Origin: CAYJFG01 sp964369405
GTDB lineage: Bacteria > Bacillota > Clostridia > Oscillospirales > Acutalibacteraceae
Assembly (NCBI GenBank): GCA_964369405.1
Contig: CAYJGB010000031.1
Span: 1 to 21,036 of the forward strand
Direction of reading: 5' to 3'
DNA length: 21,036 bases
A program made the position numbers and the translations under genes. Shown in pieces: positions 7,521-16,418 of this stretch; position 1 is the stretch's first letter, and each line of letters begins with the position of its first letter. The notes under the pieces were generated by a model. It saw nothing but the letters and a program-made list of their open reading frames with translations, did no database searches and was not told the DNA's origin.

Positions 7521-10226
7521 TTACTTCACTCTACTAACCTTTAAAGAATTAACAACCATACCGCCCTCACCAAAGAACAAATCTACATATACATTTATAC
7601 TTGCATACATATCAAATTCAACATGGTAACTGCCTGCACTTTCTCCTTTTAATGAATACGTACCCATTTCTTGACTATTTACTGACACAGTAAGTGGTAC
7701 TTGTGCTAATTCCGGAGCATCTGCATACAGTTCAAAATCTAATGCATATCGTCCGTTTTGCTTCATTGCTAAATTAAATTTATTGTGTATTCCTCTTGTT
7801 GTATTAAATGAAGTACAATCTATATTAGTATCTGTGAATGCTTCGAAATCTCCTACATTATGGACTTTCATTGATGTGTTTTCTGGTATATTCACACAAT
7901 TAACATCTATTTTATCTTTACTGCAATTACATCTTAATAGTACACTTAAAATGTTTTTAGCAGTCCTTACAAGTTCATATCTAGTTAGATTACCTATTGA
8001 TAATTCTATTTCGCTGTTATCCTCTAATGCGTTTTGTTCGCTGTTTGTCGTTACCATATAAAGGTCATTTTGAGATAAAATCATACTTGCTGTATCATTT
8101 ATTGTTGCAAACTCTCTCTCTTTATTCATTGTTGCCCACCAGTCAGTCATAACAAGACCGTCATATCCCCAATCGTTTCTTAAGACTGTTGTATTCAAGT
8201 CATAATTTGACGCTGAGTGCGAGCAATTAATCGGGTTATACGCTGTCATAATTGAGTATGCTTTACCCTCTTTAACTGCTATTTCAAACCCTTTTAAATA
8301 TATTTCTCTTAATGCTCTTTGTGAAACTGTTGCATTAACTAACTTTCTTTCAAACTCCTGATTATTTGCTGCAAAGTGTTTTATAGTTCCTGTTACACCA
8401 TATTTATGCATAGCTTTTAATTGCGCAGCTGCCATTTTTCCACTTAATAATGGGTCTTCACTAAAATACTCAAAGTTTCGTCCGCAAAGTGGGTTCCTAT
8501 GTATATTCATACCAGGACCTAGCAGCGTATCAATATTATTTTTAACCATTTCTAGTGCAACAAACTCCATAAGCTCTTCACAAGCTTTTAAGTTGAATGT
8601 TGAAGCAAGTGCTGTACCATTTGGTATGCTCATAGCCATAGTACCACTATCCATTCTAATACCAGATGGTCCATCTGCACAACACGCTATAGGAATTTTT
8701 CTAACCTTATTTAAATTTTCAGTAACACCACCAAATGCTGACGCTGTACCTGACGTTACTTTCGGTGAGCACATTCCTTCGCCTCTTGTTAGGTGTATAA
8801 TCTCTAAGTCGCTTAAATCATTTGCAAGCTGTTCAACTGTTATTTCTCCACTTTTCACCATGTCGAATGTGTAATTGTTTTCAGTTTTTATGAGATTGCT
8901 TTTTCTTTCGTTTTCAATTCTATCGTAGACATTGTAGCTTCTGATTGGTGCATTTTTGTAAACTTCTAAATATTTGCCACTATTAATTTCACTTTCTAAT
9001 CTCTCAAATTCATCAATAGGTGCTAAAGCGCTATTTACTTTTTCTATTATTTTTAATTCTTCTAAGGTAAATGTACCTGCAACTGTTGTATTCAGTGAGT
9101 CAAAACCTATATGGATAGTATATTCACCTTTTTCAAGCACAAAAACACTGTTTTGTTCATCAAAACTTGCATAGTTGCTATTATCAACTATTAACTCCAT
9201 ATCTTGACTTTGACCTACTTCTAGTTCTTCAGTTTTCGCAAAAGAACAAAGCACTTTGTATGGTTTGCAAAGATTATCTATAGGCGAAGTTGCATAAAGT
9301 TGTACTATTTTCTTGCCTTTATATTTTCCAATATTCTTTATAGTAAAGTCTATTCTAATATCAGTATCAAAATGATGTAGACTATTTACAGTTATTTCGA
9401 AATTTGAATACGATAGAGAATGTCCAAAAGGGTATAAAATTTTTTCTGTACAAAAAGTATTAAAATATCTATAACCTACAAATATATCTTCTTCATAAAT
9501 ATTGTTAGTTTTATCACCAAAATTTTTACTTGATGGATAATCTTTAAGTGTTTTTGCAATGCTATCTGTTAATGCACCACATGGATTTACATCTCCACAT
9601 AAAACATCTGCATAACCATTGCCACTTTCAACCCCACCATGCCACGCTATCAAAACTGCATCAGGATTAAGCTCATCTACAAATGACATATCCATAACTC
9701 CGCCTATATTAAGCAAAACTACACATTTTGAAAAATATTTACGAATAAGCTTTAAATTTTGTTTTTCTGTGTCTGATAAATAGTAACTACCACCTTGAGC
9801 TAAACAATCTTTATCTTCACCTGCAAGACGACCTACAACCATAATGGCTATATCAGAAACATCATTTGCTTCTTTAACTATATCTTCTGTCAACAGCATT
9901 TCCTCTTGTGAAAAAGGCTCTTGCGACCAGCCTTTCCCTTTATCAAAAGGATTTGCTTCTATAAATTCCTTATAAAGATTTAACAACTCTTTATTAATTG
10001 TCCTTTTACTTTCTATACCTTCTACAATATTAACTAAGTATGGGATATTTACCATGCCACCAGAACCTGTTCCTGAGTAATATGTTTCAATTTGTGTCCT
10101 ACCAAACAGAGATACTTTTTCATCTTTCTTTATAGGTAGTACGTTATCATTTTTAATTAGCACACATGATTCGGCACAAAGTTGTCTTATCTTTTCATAA
10201 TATTTTTTATAATCCAGTGTATACAT
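7521..10226 (-). CDS. GH3 beta-glucosidase with reversed domain order
   Basis: An intracellular 901-residue glycoside hydrolase. The domains run in the swapped order known from Ruminococcus albus and Butyrivibrio GH3 enzymes. The usual second (alpha/beta sandwich) domain comes first (about 1-275, with AGEDKD containing Glu137, the likely acid/base, then GGSYYLSD and LYPFGHSLSYS). A fibronectin III-like domain follows (about 276-390). The TIM barrel comes after it (about 465-765), with ADGPSGIR, NIHRNPLCGRNFEYFSEDP, KHFAANNQE and VMTDWWA. Asp695 in MTDWW is the expected nucleophile. A C-terminal beta-sandwich of about 120 residues (780-901) may bind carbohydrate. Between ATPase and phosphorylase genes, it probably splits the disaccharide left after phosphorolysis. 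The exact linkage hydrolysed cannot be read from the sequence. Confidence 0.88.
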   Translation of the reverse strand: MYTLDYKKYYEKIRQLCAESCVLIKNDNVLPIKKDEKVSLFGRTQIETYYSGTGSGGMVNIPYLVNIVEGIESKRTINKELLNLYKEFIEANPFDKGKGWSQEPFSQEEMLLTEDIVKEANDVSDIAIMVVGRLAGEDKDCLAQGGSYYLSDTEKQNLKLIRKYFSKCVVLLNIGGVMDMSFVDELNPDAVLIAWHGGVESGNGYADVLCGDVNPCGALTDSIAKTLKDYPSSKNFGDKTNNIYEEDIFVGYRYFNTFCTEKILYPFGHSLSYSNFEITVNSLHHFDTDIRIDFTIKNIGKYKGKKIVQLYATSPIDNLCKPYKVLCSFAKTEELEVGQSQDMELIVDNSNYASFDEQNSVFVLEKGEYTIHIGFDSLNTTVAGTFTLEELKIIEKVNSALAPIDEFERLESEINSGKYLEVYKNAPIRSYNVYDRIENERKSNLIKTENNYTFDMVKSGEITVEQLANDLSDLEIIHLTRGEGMCSPKVTSGTASAFGGVTENLNKVRKIPIACCADGPSGIRMDSGTMAMSIPNGTALASTFNLKACEELMEFVALEMVKNNIDTLLGPGMNIHRNPLCGRNFEYFSEDPLLSGKMAAAQLKAMHKYGVTGTIKHFAANNQEFERKLVNATVSQRALREIYLKGFEIAVKEGKAYSIMTAYNPINCSHSASNYDLNTTVLRNDWGYDGLVMTDWWATMNKEREFATINDTASMILSQNDLYMVTTNSEQNALEDNSEIELSIGNLTRYELVRTAKNILSVLLRCNCSKDKIDVNCVNIPENTSMKVHNVGDFEAFTDTNIDCTSFNTTRGIHNKFNLAMKQNGRYALDFELYADAPELAQVPLTVSVNSQEMGTYSLKGESAGSYHVEFDMYASINVYVDLFFGEGGMVVNSLKVSRVK

Positions 10227-10249
10227 AATGGTATTCTCTTTCTAATTTT

Positions 10250-11239
10250 TTATTGTGGATTGTGGCATCTTATAAACTGTCCTTCTGAAATTTCTTTTTC
10301 TTTTGGCATCTCTTTATAACATTTTTCAGTAGCATAAAGACATCTATTTTTGAATGGGCAACCAACACTTTCTGGTGTCCACATTGAAATTTCGCTTTCT
10401 TCATTTAATTTTACAGGCAACTCTACTTCGCCTTCTCTTTCTGGGTCTGGTGCTGCTGCTACTAGCAGTTGAGTATATGGGTGTCTAGGACTTATAATAA
10501 CCTTATCTACATCGCCATATTCTACAATATGCCCTGCATATAAAACAATTATTCTGTCAGCAAAATATCTAGCAGTTGCGATATCGTGCGTTATGTAGAT
10601 AAAAGATTTTCCGTGTTCTCTTTTAAGGTCGTTCATTAAATTTAAAACACCTAAACGTATTGAAACATCAAGCATTGATGTAGGTTCATCTGCAAAAATA
10701 ACTTCTGCTCCGGCAGCTAATACACGTGCAATATATGCTCTTTGTTTTTGTCCACCAGAAAGCTGATGAGGATATTTTACACCTTGTTCCTGTGGTGGAG
10801 TTAATCCAACCATTTCTAAAGCATCATCCATACGCTTTTGCATTTCTTCTTTTGTGCCTTTATGATATAACTTTACTGGTCTTTGTAAATGATAATATAT
10901 TGAATGCAATGGATTTAATGCTGAAAATGGATCTTGAAAAATCATTTGAGCTTTTTGTCTATACACTTTCAAATTTCTACCTTTTAATTTATGTACATTA
11001 TCACCATTAAAAGTCATTGTTCCACTGGAAGGTGTATGAAAACGCATTGCAATACGGCAAATTGTAGATTTACCACAACCAGACTCACCAACTACTGCTA
11101 AGGATTCACCTTTGTATAAATCAAAAGATACATCATTTAAAGCTCTCAAAGTTTTTGATTTTGCAAAAAGAGATTTTCCACTAACAGAGAAATCCATTGT
11201 TAAATTTTTAGCACTAAAAACTATTTCTTTTTTATCCAT
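10250..11239 (-). CDS. Opp/Dpp-type ABC transporter ATP-binding protein (OppF-like)
   Basis: The second ATPase of the importer, 329 residues, at the inner face of the membrane. It has Walker A GESGCGKST (51-59), Q-loop FQDPFSALNP, signature LSGGQKQR (160-167) and Walker B VIFADEP (180-186). The C-terminal oligopeptide-transporter domain carries four Cys (GCPFKNRC, then C, then RCHNP), like the cysteine cluster described in this ATPase class. The FQDPFSALNP form and the long N-terminal segment (FSVSGKSLFAKSKTLRAL) place it with OppF rather than OppD. It starts 15 nt after the OppD-like gene with ribosome binding site AGAAAGGA. In a sugar operon it most likely powers oligosaccharide rather than peptide uptake. 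Confidence 0.9.
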   Translation of the reverse strand: MDKKEIVFSAKNLTMDFSVSGKSLFAKSKTLRALNDVSFDLYKGESLAVVGESGCGKSTICRIAMRFHTPSSGTMTFNGDNVHKLKGRNLKVYRQKAQMIFQDPFSALNPLHSIYYHLQRPVKLYHKGTKEEMQKRMDDALEMVGLTPPQEQGVKYPHQLSGGQKQRAYIARVLAAGAEVIFADEPTSMLDVSIRLGVLNLMNDLKREHGKSFIYITHDIATARYFADRIIVLYAGHIVEYGDVDKVIISPRHPYTQLLVAAAPDPEREGEVELPVKLNEESEISMWTPESVGCPFKNRCLYATEKCYKEMPKEKEISEGQFIRCHNPQ

Positions 11240-11254
11240 AATGTAATCCTTTCT

Positions 11255-12238
11255 CTAATACTCGTTATTTGATTCACTTGTCAGCGGATTATGACAATAA
11301 TAAAAATTTGTATTTTCTTCTGTTTTTGATGGGTCTACCTTTTTACACTTGTCGCTTCTCTTATAACATCTAGCATAAAATCTGCAACCATCTGGAATGT
11401 TTTTTAAGTCTAGTGGAGAACCTTTGATACCCTCCATATACTCAATTTTTCCTTGCAATGATGGAAAAGAGTTTTTTAATCCAAATGTATATGGATGACT
11501 CGGTGCTTTCAAAATCTTTTTAGTATTTGCTTTTTCTACTATTTTACCTGCATACATTATTGCTACATTGTCACAAAATTCCATCATAAGGCTAATGTCA
11601 TGTGTAATAAATAAAATAGAAAAACCAAACTCTTCTTTTAATTTGTATATTCTTTTTAATATATCTCTTTGTACAACTGTATCTAGCGCTGTTGTTGGTT
11701 CATCAAGTATTAATAATTTAGGGTTAAGTGCTAACGCCATTGCAATTACAGCACGTTGTCGCATTCCACCTGAGAATTGGTGTGGATAGTCTTGCAATCT
11801 TTCCTTTGGAATACCAACTAAAGCTAATAATTTTTCGCTTTTTTCTCGTGCTACTGCTTTGTTTTTTGTAATTCCATGATATTTAAATATCTCATAAAAT
11901 TGCACTTCAAGTGTTGATACAGGGTTTAAGCAGTTCATCGCTGATTGGAAAACCATACTAGTATCTTCCCAACGAAATTTTTGTAAGCGTTTTTTATTAT
12001 ACTTTAGTATATCTTCACCATTAAATAGTATCTCACCATGAGATATAATTGCAGGTGGCTTATGTAATTTCATAAGAGAATATGCAATTGTTGATTTGCC
12101 ACAACCAGATTCTCCAGCTAAACCTAAGCTTTGTCCTTCTTCAATTTTAAAACTTACATTATCAACAGCTCTAACATAAGAGCCATCACCTGTTATATAA
12201 TCTACACATAAATCTTTAACTTCAATTACAGTAGCCAT
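11255..12238 (-). CDS. Opp/Dpp-type ABC transporter ATP-binding protein (OppD-like)
   Basis: The first ATPase of the importer, 327 residues. It has Walker A GESGCGKST (42-50), Q-loop FQSAMNCLNP, signature FSGGMRQR (155-162) and Walker B LLILDEP (175-181), followed by TTALD. The C-terminal specificity domain has DGCRFYARC, KC and YYCHNP, a four-Cys arrangement matching its partner ATPase. Its ATG overlaps the permease stop codon by one base (TAATG), which implies translational coupling to the DppC-like permease. The two ATPases are expected to act as a heterodimer. Confidence 0.9.
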   Translation of the reverse strand: MATVIEVKDLCVDYITGDGSYVRAVDNVSFKIEEGQSLGLAGESGCGKSTIAYSLMKLHKPPAIISHGEILFNGEDILKYNKKRLQKFRWEDTSMVFQSAMNCLNPVSTLEVQFYEIFKYHGITKNKAVAREKSEKLLALVGIPKERLQDYPHQFSGGMRQRAVIAMALALNPKLLILDEPTTALDTVVQRDILKRIYKLKEEFGFSILFITHDISLMMEFCDNVAIMYAGKIVEKANTKKILKAPSHPYTFGLKNSFPSLQGKIEYMEGIKGSPLDLKNIPDGCRFYARCYKRSDKCKKVDPSKTEENTNFYYCHNPLTSESNNEY

Positions 12239-13182
12239 TACTTCGCCCCCTGACTTGCTGCATTAGCTTTTTTAATTCTTTTAATTTCTATTTTTCTAGC
12301 CTTATAATAGCTTTTCATCATTTTTTGTGCTTTTAATTTTGGATTAGATACTTCATCTATTGAATAGTTTACTAAGGTTAATCCCATACCAATTAATACA
12401 AGACCTGCAATTGCACCTACTACTTCAAAGTAGTAACCACTTTGGAAAGCACCTGTATTTCTTGCGTTGTAAAGAATTGTTCCCCATGTTACAGATAAAG
12501 GATCACCAAAACCTATAAACTCTAATGTTGCATGAGCCATAATTGAGTAAATAAGTGTTCCTACAAATGCTGATGATATTATCGACAACATATTAGGCAT
12601 AATCTCAAAAAACAATATTCTAAATTTATTTTCGCCCAAAGTTTCAGCTGAGCGAACAAAGTCTCTATTTCTTATACTCATGGTTTGGGCTCTTAACACT
12701 CTGGAGTTCCATGGCCATGCGGTAAAACCAATAATTAAACTTATGAGCAATGGCGATACGCCGTCCTCCATCATGGAAGCTACTATCAGCAATAACACGA
12801 TGTTTGGAATGACCATAACAACATTAGTTACCATGCTGACAACTGATTCATATTTTCCGCCGATATATCCGGCACTTATTCCTACTACCATACTAAGTAT
12901 TGTAGTTATTATTGCTGCAAGTAGTCCAACTATAAGAGATTGTCTACCTCCGTATAACGTTTGAGCGAATACATCTCTCCCGAGTCTAGTTGTACCTAAA
13001 ATATGTTCGCTACTTGGTGGTTCGTGATATGCATCATATCTATAAAGTGGGTCATGCGATGTAAACAGAGATGGAAACATTGTCATTACAAGCACAACAA
13101 GTATAAAAATCATTCCCACAGTAAATCTAGGATTACCTTTTAAAAATTTTAATATACGAGAAAACACTGTACCATTTTTCAT
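12238..13182 (-). CDS. Dpp/Opp-type ABC permease (DppC-like)
   Basis: An inner-membrane permease of 314 residues. After a charged N-terminus there is a first membrane helix (FTVGMIFILVVLVMTMFPSL), then the OppC_N-type linker with HILGTTRLGRDVF, then the BPD_transp_1 domain with about five more helices. The ATPase-contact EAA loop is RSAETLGENKFRILFFEIMP. The C-terminal tail is unusually basic (KAQKMMKSYYKARKIEIKRI) and extends about 35 residues past the last helix. It is separated from the upstream permease by 76 bp and overlaps the downstream ATPase gene by one base. Confidence 0.88.
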   Translation of the reverse strand: MKNGTVFSRILKFLKGNPRFTVGMIFILVVLVMTMFPSLFTSHDPLYRYDAYHEPPSSEHILGTTRLGRDVFAQTLYGGRQSLIVGLLAAIITTILSMVVGISAGYIGGKYESVVSMVTNVVMVIPNIVLLLIVASMMEDGVSPLLISLIIGFTAWPWNSRVLRAQTMSIRNRDFVRSAETLGENKFRILFFEIMPNMLSIISSAFVGTLIYSIMAHATLEFIGFGDPLSVTWGTILYNARNTGAFQSGYYFEVVGAIAGLVLIGMGLTLVNYSIDEVSNPKLKAQKMMKSYYKARKIEIKRIKKANAASQGAK

Positions 13183-13258
13183 AGTAATTTTATCCTTTCA
13201 ATTTTTCAAATTTCGCTAATATAACTAAACGTAGTAATACTAGTTTATATACTTTCTT

Positions 13259-14251
13259 TTATTTGCTATTTTTTCGTCTTGTTCTAGGGTCTAAGAACAA
13301 AATTGCAAAGTCTGCCATTATATTTGCTGAAAGCATTAAAATTGTAGTCATTAAAAGTATACCTTGCATCAAAGGATAGTCCCTATTGCTTATAGCAGAA
13401 ACCATAACACTTCCAAGTCCTGGATAGTTAAAAATTTGCTCTATGATAAGGGAGCCACCAAGCAATGAACCTACTTGCATAGCAAGTGTTGTGATAACTG
13501 GTAACAAAGAGTTTCTAGCTGCATATGAAAATATTATTTTTTTCTCAGGCAAGCCTTTTGCAATTCCCATAGTGATGTAGTCATCACCAAGTTGATTTAT
13601 CATATTACCTCTCATACCCATAATACCACCAAGTCCTGTTATGACAATTGCTGTTATAGGTACGAACGCATGATAAAATACGTCTTGTAAATATTCAAAT
13701 GTATTTGCTGGTTCAAATAGTGGGGTTACTGCATACCCTAATGGAAATATACCAGTATAACATAGCCCAAATAATAAGGCTATTGCTGTTACAACTGATG
13801 GAATATTAGCTAAGAATTGTCCTCCAACAGTTACACCTGTATCAAATGCGCTGCCTCTTCTCCATGCAGCTAAGATACCTAATAGATTATTTATAATAAA
13901 ACCGATAATTAATGCAAAACTCATTAAAAATACAGTCCATGAAAGTCCTCTTGAAACTGCTTCAGTAACTGTAAGTGGGTAATAATAAAAAGATACTCCC
14001 CAGTCACCTTGCAAAATACTACCTATGTAGTTAAAATATGATACTATAAGTGGCTGCGTTGAACTGTAACCAAACATTTCTTCTATAGAAGCAATTACTG
14101 CTGGGTCAATTTTTGACCCACTTTGAGCAAGCTCAGATAGATACATCTGTACAGGATTACCAGGCATTAAGCGAGGTAAAAAGAAGTTGAGAGTAATAGC
14201 TCCCCAAAAAGCGACAGCATAAAACCCTAATCGTTTAAGGATAAATTTCAT
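13259..14251 (-). CDS. Dpp/Opp-type ABC permease (DppB-like)
   Basis: An inner-membrane permease of about 330 residues that pairs with the DppC-like protein. It opens with MKFILKRLGFYAVAFWGAIT and LMPGNP, the usual DppB start, and carries the EAA loop MGIAKGLPEKKIIFSYAARN. The end is MADFAILFLDPRTRRK, also typical. An ATG four codons earlier (14263) exists, but the AAGGG of the ribosome binding site touches it. The ATG at 14251 is about 12 nt from the site and matches the family start better, so it is preferred. A 217-bp gap with a large hairpin separates it from the binding-protein gene. Confidence 0.85.
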   Translation of the reverse strand: MKFILKRLGFYAVAFWGAITLNFFLPRLMPGNPVQMYLSELAQSGSKIDPAVIASIEEMFGYSSTQPLIVSYFNYIGSILQGDWGVSFYYYPLTVTEAVSRGLSWTVFLMSFALIIGFIINNLLGILAAWRRGSAFDTGVTVGGQFLANIPSVVTAIALLFGLCYTGIFPLGYAVTPLFEPANTFEYLQDVFYHAFVPITAIVITGLGGIMGMRGNMINQLGDDYITMGIAKGLPEKKIIFSYAARNSLLPVITTLAMQVGSLLGGSLIIEQIFNYPGLGSVMVSAISNRDYPLMQGILLMTTILMLSANIMADFAILFLDPRTRRKNSK

Positions 14252-14292
14252 CAACTCAATCATTCCCTTTTCTGTGGATTATTAGTAAAATT

Positions 14293-14344
14293 ATAGGTCG
14301 CAAGCTTCAAAGCTTTTCTTTGGTAGCACTGCGACCTATTTTTT
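14293..14344. terminator. Large hairpin between binding-protein and permease genes
   Basis: ATAGGTCGCA (14293-14302) pairs perfectly with TGCGACCTAT (14330-14339), with further inner pairing (CAAAG/CTTTG, GCT/AGC). On the plus strand it is followed by six T. On the operon (minus) strand it is followed only by ATAATTTTAC, a weak tail. In the operon it probably acts as a partial terminator or as a 3' end that stabilises the binding-protein message, so that more binding protein than permease is made. The rest of the gap, 14345-14480, shows nothing further. Confidence 0.6.
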
Positions 14345-14480
14345 AAGCATAGTATTTAAGTTTATTCTATTGAATAACAATTCAATTATTATACGCTCTA
14401 ATATAATATTATAGTGTTCATGAGAAATTAATTTTAATAAACAAATAATTTCACCCGTCTACATAATTATAATTGCTATA

Positions 14481-16226
14481 TTATTCTACTGGCTCTAATT
14501 TCATAAGTTGCAACAATTTAGAGTCATGCATTGAAAGTGCTGGGTTACCTGTGTTATTTTCCTCAGTTGACCAACCTGTAAATCTTGCATCACTATAAAC
14601 AAACCAGTTGCCATTGTAGAATAATGGTATATTAATCATATTTTCTGCAAAATGGTCTTCTACTTGTTTAGTAATAGCTAATACTTCTTCTTCTGAAGAT
14701 GCTGTTGGTAATCTATCAATTAATTCTGACATTTCTTCATTAATGTAATTTGTTTGACATACAGACCACCATGTTTCTGTTAAAGCTCTTGAAGCATCTC
14801 CAATTGTATCATAATAAAATTTGTAAATATCTCCAGCTTGACCATTAGCTGTATAAAGCATATCCCAGTCACCAGTTCCCCAACTTTGGATAACTAAACC
14901 TAAATCTTCAGCTTTAGCAGAAGCATTAATTCCTACTTCTCTCATACCTTCAACAGCAATTGCAGCACCGTCGTTCCAGTCTGTCCAACCTGCTGGAGAA
15001 ACAACATCAATTTTAATTTCTTTGCCAGATGGTGTTTCTATAAATCCATCGTCATTAGTGTCTTCAAAACCTGCATCAGCAAGCATTTTTTTAGCTGCGT
15101 CTACATCATATTCAGTGTATTTTGCAGTTTCAGCTTGTGCATCATCAGAAGTATAATTTAAAAGTGCTGGTGGTAAACCTGTGTTTGGAGGAACTGTATC
15201 TGCTAGATATCCATAAGCTGCTGAGTCGATTATACCGTGTCTATCAATTGCCATAGAAACAGCACGTTTAAAGTCAACATTATTAAACGCTTCAAGGTTA
15301 CCCTCATCTTCACTCATGTAGTTCATTGAAATTCTAACACCGTCATTCATACCATACCAGTATTTTTTATGCTCATCACCTTGAACATATGTTTCTTCAA
15401 TATTTGGTATCATGATATGAGCCCAGTCAACACTGCCAGATTGTAAAAGTGTTAAAGCAGCTTCATTTGAACTATATTGAGGCATTCTTAACTCATCAAC
15501 TTGTAAATCATCAGCTTTCCAATAATTTTCATTTTTTGTTAGTACAACCATTTCTGATTCAAACGATTTTACATTTGAGAATGCACCTGTAACAACAGGT
15601 TGGTCTACATCATATATAAAAGTTGCAGGATCGTCAATTTCGCTCCAGATATGTTCAGGAATCATCCATTTGTTGCTAAATATTGTATTTCTATGGAAAC
15701 GGTTTTCTGTATTCATTACTATTTCAACTGTATAATCATCTACCTTAGTAATAGAATCAAATTTACCTTCTGTAATTGTTCCATCTTCTGCTGTTCTGTC
15801 CCAATCGCCATTTCTATCAATTTCCGCTTTGTCTTTTGAGTATTCATATGAGAATACAACGTCGTCAGCATTAAAATCTTCGCCATCGCTCCATTGAATA
15901 CCTTCTCTTAACTTTATCGTTAAAGTTTTGTTGTCAGATTCAGATATAATGTCCTCAGCTAACCACATATTTTCTTCATTGTTATTATATGCATCAAATA
16001 TTAGTAGTGGTTCATACATAAACCCTTGAATAAATCCATATACACTTTGAGCCATAGGGTTAAAGTTCTTTACCCAACCTTCTGAAGTATCTGACATTAT
16101 TGTAAGTGAATCAATCTTTTCTTCTGGACTTGCCTCTTCGCCTGCTGGGTTACAACTTGCAAGTAGACCTATTACCATACTTAGTAGCAATGCTGATGTT
16201 ATTATTTTTACAAGTGATTTTTTCAT
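14481..16226 (-). CDS. Family 5 ABC solute-binding lipoprotein
   Basis: The extracellular substrate-capture protein of the importer, 581 residues. The signal peptide MKKSLVKIITSALLLSMVIG is followed by LLASC, a lipobox with Cys25 as the lipidated residue. The mature part is an SBP_bac_5 domain: GWVKNFNPMAQSVYGFIQGF near the start, LREGIQWSDGEDFNADDVVFS, RAVSMAIDR, and the C-terminal substrate lobe. Family 5 proteins bind peptides or, in clades known from Thermotoga and other fermenters, beta-linked oligosaccharides. The adjacent glycosidase and phosphorylase argue for the latter. The ribosome binding site AAGGGGA lies 8 nt before the ATG. It is the first structural gene after the regulator. 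No clear -35/-10 pair was found in the 192-bp gap, so it may be read from its own atypical promoter or from the regulator's. Confidence 0.9.
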   Translation of the reverse strand: MKKSLVKIITSALLLSMVIGLLASCNPAGEEASPEEKIDSLTIMSDTSEGWVKNFNPMAQSVYGFIQGFMYEPLLIFDAYNNNEENMWLAEDIISESDNKTLTIKLREGIQWSDGEDFNADDVVFSYEYSKDKAEIDRNGDWDRTAEDGTITEGKFDSITKVDDYTVEIVMNTENRFHRNTIFSNKWMIPEHIWSEIDDPATFIYDVDQPVVTGAFSNVKSFESEMVVLTKNENYWKADDLQVDELRMPQYSSNEAALTLLQSGSVDWAHIMIPNIEETYVQGDEHKKYWYGMNDGVRISMNYMSEDEGNLEAFNNVDFKRAVSMAIDRHGIIDSAAYGYLADTVPPNTGLPPALLNYTSDDAQAETAKYTEYDVDAAKKMLADAGFEDTNDDGFIETPSGKEIKIDVVSPAGWTDWNDGAAIAVEGMREVGINASAKAEDLGLVIQSWGTGDWDMLYTANGQAGDIYKFYYDTIGDASRALTETWWSVCQTNYINEEMSELIDRLPTASSEEEVLAITKQVEDHFAENMINIPLFYNGNWFVYSDARFTGWSTEENNTGNPALSMHDSKLLQLMKLEPVE

Positions 16227-16316
16227 AAATAATTTCCCCTTATTCTAAAAATTTGTTGTGTTAAAATATTTTCTTGTTCGATTTATAACATTTCGGTCAT
16301 ATTTTATAATTTTTCT

Positions 16317-16365
16317 GCCTTGTAATTTTGTTTGATACTTAAATACTTCAATTAAATTACAAGGC
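16317..16365. repeat. Perfect 12-bp inverted repeat between regulator and binding-protein genes
   Basis: GCCTTGTAATTT (16317-16328) and AAATTACAAGGC (16354-16365) flank a 25-bp loop. The loop itself contains the direct repeat ATACTT-AA-ATACTT. Neither strand has a T-run right after the stem, so it is not a standard terminator. It lies between the regulator stop (16419) and the binding-protein start (16226). It could be a regulator-binding element, an RNA stem controlling the two cistrons differently, or a decayed terminator. Confidence 0.55.
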
Positions 16366-16418
16366 TTTATGAAAAAAAATTAGAAAGCAATTATTTGACT
16401 TCATGTTATATTAATGTT

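Noticed and set aside
16227..16316. TATAAA-type boxes as the transporter-operon promoter
   Set aside because: Several TATAAA-like hexamers exist, but none has a credible -35 at 16-18 bp; AT-richness explains them.
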